Below, one piece after another: positions 31,486-34,582 of a DNA stretch of 34,582 nt (positions within the stretch are counted from its first letter, which is position 1; the number at the start of each line of letters is the position of its first letter). The notes beneath the pieces were generated by a model, which did no database searches, had not been told where the DNA came from, and saw only the letters and a list, made by a program, of their open reading frames with translations. Source of the DNA: an uncultured Bacilli bacterium (GTDB taxonomy: Bacteria > Bacillota_I > Bacilli_A > RF39 > UBA660); assembly GCA_944373145.1 (NCBI GenBank), contig CALWAL010000010.1:1-34582 (forward strand), in the 5' to 3' direction. A program made the position numbers and the translations under genes.

Positions 31486-32601
31486 TTAATTTAGTTTGTC
31501 GATAATGTTTACAATTTCATTCATTTGATTTTTAAATAGATGAGAATAAGTATTTAAGGTCTCATCTATTTTTGTATGTCCTAAATACTTTGCAACTACA
31601 TTTATTGTTGCACCACTATTTATTAAAAGTGATGCGCAACTATGTCTAAAATCGTGTATTCTAATTTGTTTAACTTCTGCTAACTCACAATTTTTATTTT
31701 TTCTATGTCTTAGTTTTCCATTAGTGATTGGATCGGTATCGCCAAATAAATACCAGTCATCATTAAAACCATAATGCTTTTTTGAAACTTCATATAATTT
31801 TTTCATATCTTCAACTAATACTTTAGGCATTGGGATATTTCTTATACTAGATTTTGTTTTAGGTGTTGTTACAATATAAGGCTTTTTTTCATCGCCTTGA
31901 GTAGCAACAATATTTTTATTAATACTTAAATATTGATTATCAAAATCTATATCTTTCCAAGTAAGACCTCTAAGTTCACCACGACGAAGTCCACAATAAT
32001 ATAAAGTTTCAAATAATGTTTTAAATAAAATATCTTCTTCTACAGAAATAAATTTCTTAAATTCATCATAAGTAAAAAATAACATTTCTTTAGGCATTTC
32101 ATTTGGATCAGTAAAATTAGTCATTTTATTATAGGTTGCAGTAAAGTTAAAATTATACCATTTAGTAGCAAAGTTTAATAATTCTTTAAAAAATTTAAAT
32201 AGATGATTTTTATGATTAGTAGTATATCCATAAGAATTTATTTGCTTTTTCCATTTTTCAAAGTGTTCAATATTAAAATCTTTTAATTTAACATTATCTA
32301 AGTCTTTGAAAAACTTTTCTCTGTCTCGATAAGTCTTTAGAGTAGTATATTTTACTTTGTCTTCTTTATAAGCATAGAAGAGAGTATATAAATCTTTAAA
32401 AGTCATATTACAATCTTTATCGCTTCTTTCACTATTAATAGTTAAAAACTCTCTTTCGGCTTTTAATGCTTCAGTTTTAGTGAAAAATTTCTTTGATTTA
32501 TATTTTCTTCTACTACCATCTAAATTTTTAACATAATCATAAAATATCCATTTACGACCATCTTTTGTCCATTCATTTTTATCTAATAATTTAACTGCCA
32601 T
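31486..32601 (-). CDS. Tyrosine recombinase (phage/ICE-type integrase)
   Basis: 371 residues. An arm-binding AP2-like domain (1-60, WTKDGRKWIFYDYVKNLDGSRRKYK) and a SAM-like core-binding domain (about 65-165) precede the catalytic domain. The active-site residues are visible: Arg206 in CGLRRGEL, Lys250, His316 and Arg319 in IHDFRHSC, His342 in YLGHTKI and the nucleophile Tyr352 in TYSHLF. It belongs to the Tn916/phage integrase family common in Firmicutes elements and catalyses integration and excision. The start has AAGGAGG and overlaps the end of the ATPase gene by 11 bases, indicating one operon. The stop codon is next to two direct repeats. Intact and probably functional. Confidence 0.95.
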   Translation of the reverse strand: MAVKLLDKNEWTKDGRKWIFYDYVKNLDGSRRKYKSKKFFTKTEALKAEREFLTINSERSDKDCNMTFKDLYTLFYAYKEDKVKYTTLKTYRDREKFFKDLDNVKLKDFNIEHFEKWKKQINSYGYTTNHKNHLFKFFKELLNFATKWYNFNFTATYNKMTNFTDPNEMPKEMLFFTYDEFKKFISVEEDILFKTLFETLYYCGLRRGELRGLTWKDIDFDNQYLSINKNIVATQGDEKKPYIVTTPKTKSSIRNIPMPKVLVEDMKKLYEVSKKHYGFNDDWYLFGDTDPITNGKLRHRKNKNCELAEVKQIRIHDFRHSCASLLINSGATINVVAKYLGHTKIDETLNTYSHLFKNQMNEIVNIIDKLN

Positions 32602-33604
32602 AATTTTCCTCCTTATCAGAATTATTGCTATTACTTATTGAAAAAATATCGTTAGTAAGCATTTCTAGAGGTTCCTTATATTTAGCAGTATATAGTCTTT
32701 CTGTTGCAGTCCTTTTGCATTCTATAAACAATCCCAATCCCTCTAATTCTTCTTTATTACTCGAAATTAATTTACCTAAAACAGGTGGAGTAATAAATAA
32801 ATTTAATTTACTAACCATTTCAGAAATAGTAAAAGTAAATTCCTTTTTATTAATCGCATATTTTAAAAATTGAATTAAATTTGGATTAAGGGTTTCTTTT
32901 GATTCTTCATCAATTATTAGTGTTAAGTTATCAGTTCTTTTCAGTACGTAATCTTTACTTGGATAATCTCTACTTTCATAACTTAAATAAAAGGTTGATT
33001 TAATATTTTCATCTTGCTTTAAGGCAAGTTTACCATCTACGCAAGTATCTATAGCAGTACTGCCTAAAGATTTTCCTTTACGATTCAAATGATGAACAAT
33101 AATGATAGAAACTTTATAATCATTACATAATTTACGAAGTTGTGGAAATATTTTTTGACTCATATCTTGATAATTGTTTAAATCGTAATAACTTCCAAAG
33201 TTTATTCCATTAAACATATCAATAAATACTAGTTTTCCATTATATTTTTCTTTAAATTCACTTATTTCTTTTTCTACTTTTAATATACTTATATGCGTCA
33301 TATTGTCTTCTGGAAAAGTATATAAGAATTTATTTTCTTCTAAATTACATTTCATGAAATTAATACGACTAATAGTTTCTGATGGATTCATTTCAGTACT
33401 TAAATATAATACTGATGTTTTATTAGTATTTAAATTTAAGAAGGGAATACCATTGCAAACAGAATTAGCAATTTGAAGAGCCAAAGCAGATTTACCAACT
33501 TTTGCTTCTCCAAGTAAGCAGTATAAACCATTTTCTCTAATCATATTTTCAATTATATAATTAATATCGACAATACTATTTTTTAATTCTTCAATCGTTT
33601 TCAT
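32591..33604 (-). CDS. RepA/AAA_25-type ATPase
   Basis: 337 residues. The RecA-like core begins with YCLLGEAKVGKSALALQIA (Walker A, Gly32-Ser39), then VLYLSTEMNPSETISRI. A Walker B strand KLVFIDMFNGINFGSY and VSIIIVHHLNRKGKSLGSTAIDT follow. This is the pattern of plasmid RepA (RSF1010) and AAA_25 ATPases of phage and integrative elements. The C-terminal about 100 residues (SEMVSKLNLFITPPVLGKLIS) look like a winged-helix domain. It may be a helicase for element replication or maintenance. It lies between the excisionase-like gene and the integrase. Ribosome binding site AAAGGAA. Confidence 0.85.
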   Translation of the reverse strand: MKTIEELKNSIVDINYIIENMIRENGLYCLLGEAKVGKSALALQIANSVCNGIPFLNLNTNKTSVLYLSTEMNPSETISRINFMKCNLEENKFLYTFPEDNMTHISILKVEKEISEFKEKYNGKLVFIDMFNGINFGSYYDLNNYQDMSQKIFPQLRKLCNDYKVSIIIVHHLNRKGKSLGSTAIDTCVDGKLALKQDENIKSTFYLSYESRDYPSKDYVLKRTDNLTLIIDEESKETLNPNLIQFLKYAINKKEFTFTISEMVSKLNLFITPPVLGKLISSNKEELEGLGLFIECKRTATERLYTAKYKEPLEMLTNDIFSISNSNNSDKEENYGS

Positions 33605-33617
33605 TTATAATTCCTTT

Positions 33618-33854
33618 CTATAATTTTTCTTTAGCCATCTTTTCTAAATAATTGATGTTTATTTTAAGTTTGTTGACTACTTCAATCATTGGTAATCTAT
33701 TATTTGGTAGACTATAACCTTTATTTATTAGGTCATTTTTTATCTCTCTTCTAAGTTTAACTGCATTATTTTTACCTATTTCAGCAAGTTTCATTAAATC
33801 ATCAAGATTACACCATTGCTTTGAAATAAGTTTTAAAGTTTCTCTAGCATCCAT
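33618..33854 (-). CDS. Small HTH excisionase-like protein (possibly DUF3173-related)
   Basis: 78 residues. A helix-turn-helix-like pattern (NLDDLMKLAEIGKNNAVKLRREI) is followed by YSLPNNRLPMIEVVNKL. This resembles small DUF3173-type proteins that accompany ICE and phage integrases and act as excisionases or directionality factors. The basic, all-helical character suits DNA binding. The site AAAGGAGG lies upstream of the ATG. It is the first gene of the int operon, 14 bases before the ATPase. Its promoter faces two operator sites and an inverted repeat, so it is probably repressed in the integrated state. Similarity is weak. Confidence 0.6.
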   Translation of the reverse strand: MDARETLKLISKQWCNLDDLMKLAEIGKNNAVKLRREIKNDLINKGYSLPNNRLPMIEVVNKLKININYLEKMAKEKL

Positions 33855-33882
33855 ATAAACTATCCTCCTTTCGTTTAGACTC

Positions 33883-33900
33883 TAGATATAAATATATCTA
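33883..33900. repeat. Perfect palindrome in the excisionase-operon leader
   Basis: TAGATATA-AA-TATATCTA, an 18-base perfect inverted repeat, lies 29 bases upstream of the start codon at 33854. It could be an operator or a leader hairpin. Confidence 0.55.
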
Positions 33901-33935
33901 TGTACAATGATTACCAACTAAAGAAAGAAATTATG

Positions 33936-33954
33936 TTGTGAGCAACACTCACAA
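33936..33954. promoter_or_regulatory. Operator site 1 (TTGTGA-N7-TCACAA)
   Basis: Perfect six-base half-sites, TTGTGA and TCACAA, seven bases apart, 59 bases centre to centre from an identical pair. Lies between the divergent int operon and the cargo gene. Confidence 0.8.
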
Positions 33955-33994
33955 TTAAATAATATCATTTATCATTAATTAATGTCAATACTTT

Positions 33995-34013
33995 TTGTGA
34001 GCTTTAATCACAA
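33995..34013. promoter_or_regulatory. Operator site 2 (TTGTGA-N7-TCACAA)
   Basis: The same two half-sites and the same N7 spacing as site 1. The flanks extend the symmetry to TTTTGTGA/TCACAAAA. It ends five bases before a -35 box (34019-34024) of the rightward promoter. Confidence 0.8.
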
Positions 34014-34018
34014 AAATA

Positions 34019-34047
34019 TTGTTGAATAATCTTATTTATGGTAAAAT
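34019..34047 (+). promoter_or_regulatory. Rightward promoter of the cargo gene
   Basis: TTGTTG (34019-34024), a 17-base spacer, and TGGTAAAAT with TAAAAT at 34042-34047 (extended -10). Operator site 2 lies just upstream, so binding there could activate or repress it. Confidence 0.65.
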
Positions 34048-34078
34048 TAATATAGAAAAGCAAAAAGAGGTGTAACTG

Positions 34079-34582
34079 ATGAATAAAAAAGAAAAATTGA
34101 AATCACTAATAGAAAAAGGAAAAGAACTGCTTGATAATACAAGTGGAAAAGATGATCCAAAATTTAGTGCATGGAATACTTCAATTATTAGATTTATGGA
34201 AAGAGAATTTGGTTCTGATAACACTGATACTAACAGACTAAAAAATAGATACTATTATCCAACTGCTTTAGTAATTGGTTCAGATAATAGTGAAACTATT
34301 TATAGAAAATATAGAAGTGATTTGGAAAAAACAATATCTGAATTAGAGTCAATTTATGATGAATATGAAGAAATTATTTTAGATAAAGAACCAGTGAAAA
34401 GAAATGACAATTACAATGGAAATGTTCCAAATATTACTGTAAATGTTGATAATAGCAATTATAATTCAAATGTTAATAATATAAATATTACATTTGAAAG
34501 TATTATAGAAAGTATAAATAAAGATAATAAGATATCAGAAGAAAATAAAGAAGATATTATAGATTCTGTAAATGAAATTAAG
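34079..34582 (+). CDS. Element cargo protein of unknown function (3' end cut by window edge)
   Basis: 168 codons from the ATG at 34079 run to the right edge with no stop codon, so the 3' end is missing. AGAGGTG at 34067-34072 precedes it, with a suitable promoter. Residues about 1-102 are mostly helical and charged, with WNTSIIRFMEREFG and YRKYRSDLEKTISELESIYDEYEEI. An Asn-rich low-complexity linker (NYNGNVPNITVNVDNSN) follows, then a helical segment (FESIIESINKDNKISEENKEDI). This order, helical head, Asn-rich linker, coiled-coil tail, occurs in many uncharacterised element-borne proteins, some of them defence-related. Function cannot be stated. An accessory or antiviral role is speculative. 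Confidence 0.72.
   Translation, partial: MNKKEKLKSLIEKGKELLDNTSGKDDPKFSAWNTSIIRFMEREFGSDNTDTNRLKNRYYYPTALVIGSDNSETIYRKYRSDLEKTISELESIYDEYEEIILDKEPVKRNDNYNGNVPNITVNVDNSNYNSNVNNINITFESIIESINKDNKISEENKEDIIDSVNEIK

Larger units (their letters stand above)
31310..34582. mobile_element. Left end of an integrated element (integrase, AAA_25 ATPase, excisionase-like, cargo)
   Basis: The integrase, ATPase and small excisionase-like genes are collinear on the minus strand, and a divergent cargo gene runs off the right edge. The left boundary is placed only approximately, between recG and the integrase stop codon. No attachment-site duplicate can be seen because the other end lies outside the window. 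The element could be a prophage, a phage-inducible island or an integrative plasmid-like element. No structural phage genes or conjugation genes are visible. Confidence 0.75.

Noticed and set aside
33936..34013. CRP/FNR-type binding sites
   Set aside because: Half-sites resemble TGTGA/TCACA, but the spacing is seven bases, not six, in both copies. A dedicated element regulator is a better explanation.
1..34582. CRISPR array
   Set aside because: No array of regularly spaced 25-40-base repeats; the only tandem repeat is the 10-mer pair at 31462-31483.
1..34582. Mycoplasma code 4 (TGA = Trp)
   Set aside because: Conserved proteins reach full length without in-frame TGA, Trp is TGG, and the regulator ending at 21180 stops at TGA.

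Overview
The window is chromosomal DNA of a low-GC, Gram-positive bacterium (Firmicutes/Bacillota, probably in the Bacilli-Erysipelotrichia neighbourhood). The evidence is a Bacillus-like division-gene order (sepF, a DivIVA-type gene, T-box-ileS, later lspA-rluD), AT-rich DNA, GGAGG/GGTGA ribosome binding sites, an LTA-synthase-type enzyme and an uninterrupted pro-sigma-K gene. Conserved genes read through with the standard code: Trp is TGG, and the one clear TGA stop lies in an ATGA overlap. It is therefore not a code-4 Mollicute. I cannot name the species.

Layout. 1-350: the tail of an unidentified gene and rpmB on the minus strand. 552-8034: dnaE, sepF, a short DivIVA-family gene, an isoleucine T-box riboswitch with ileS, and cutA. 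8059-8751: sigK on the minus strand. 8896-11299: a CDP-glycerol-type glycerophosphotransferase, a small nucleotidyltransferase and a membrane-anchored Cys-containing protein. 11357-15913: recD2, a 50-residue protein, a second and very divergent SepF-like protein, lspA and rluD. 15962-18567: a rhomboid protease, an unknown tail-anchored protein and a small minus-strand membrane protein. 18632-22274: lepA, a composite HTH regulator and hemW, translationally coupled. 22466-24516: a double-length thyX overlapping tmk, giving dUMP to dTDP in one operon. 24566-31266: a HAAS/DUF1700 membrane protein, an LTA-synthase-like enzyme with a coupled membrane partner, a COG2426 membrane protein and recG.

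From just after recG to the right edge lies the left end of an integrated mobile element. On the minus strand it carries a tyrosine integrase, a RepA/AAA_25-type ATPase and a small excisionase-like protein, which read as one operon. A divergent region holds two operators with the same half-sites (TTGTGA-N7-TCACAA). A cargo gene then runs off the right edge. Between recG and the integrase there is a near-consensus promoter pointing into a strongly structured stretch, and a tandem 10-bp repeat next to the integrase stop codon.

The most unusual items are: the tandem ThyX, whose two halves have lost complementary parts of the active-site signature; the second SepF-like protein with a new N-terminal region; the regulator that joins a SpoIIID-like half to a sigma-region-4-like tail; the structured recG-int junction; and the twin operators. 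Most transcription units follow one compact plan: an intrinsic terminator, then an extended -10 promoter, then a short leader with a GGTGA-type ribosome binding site.
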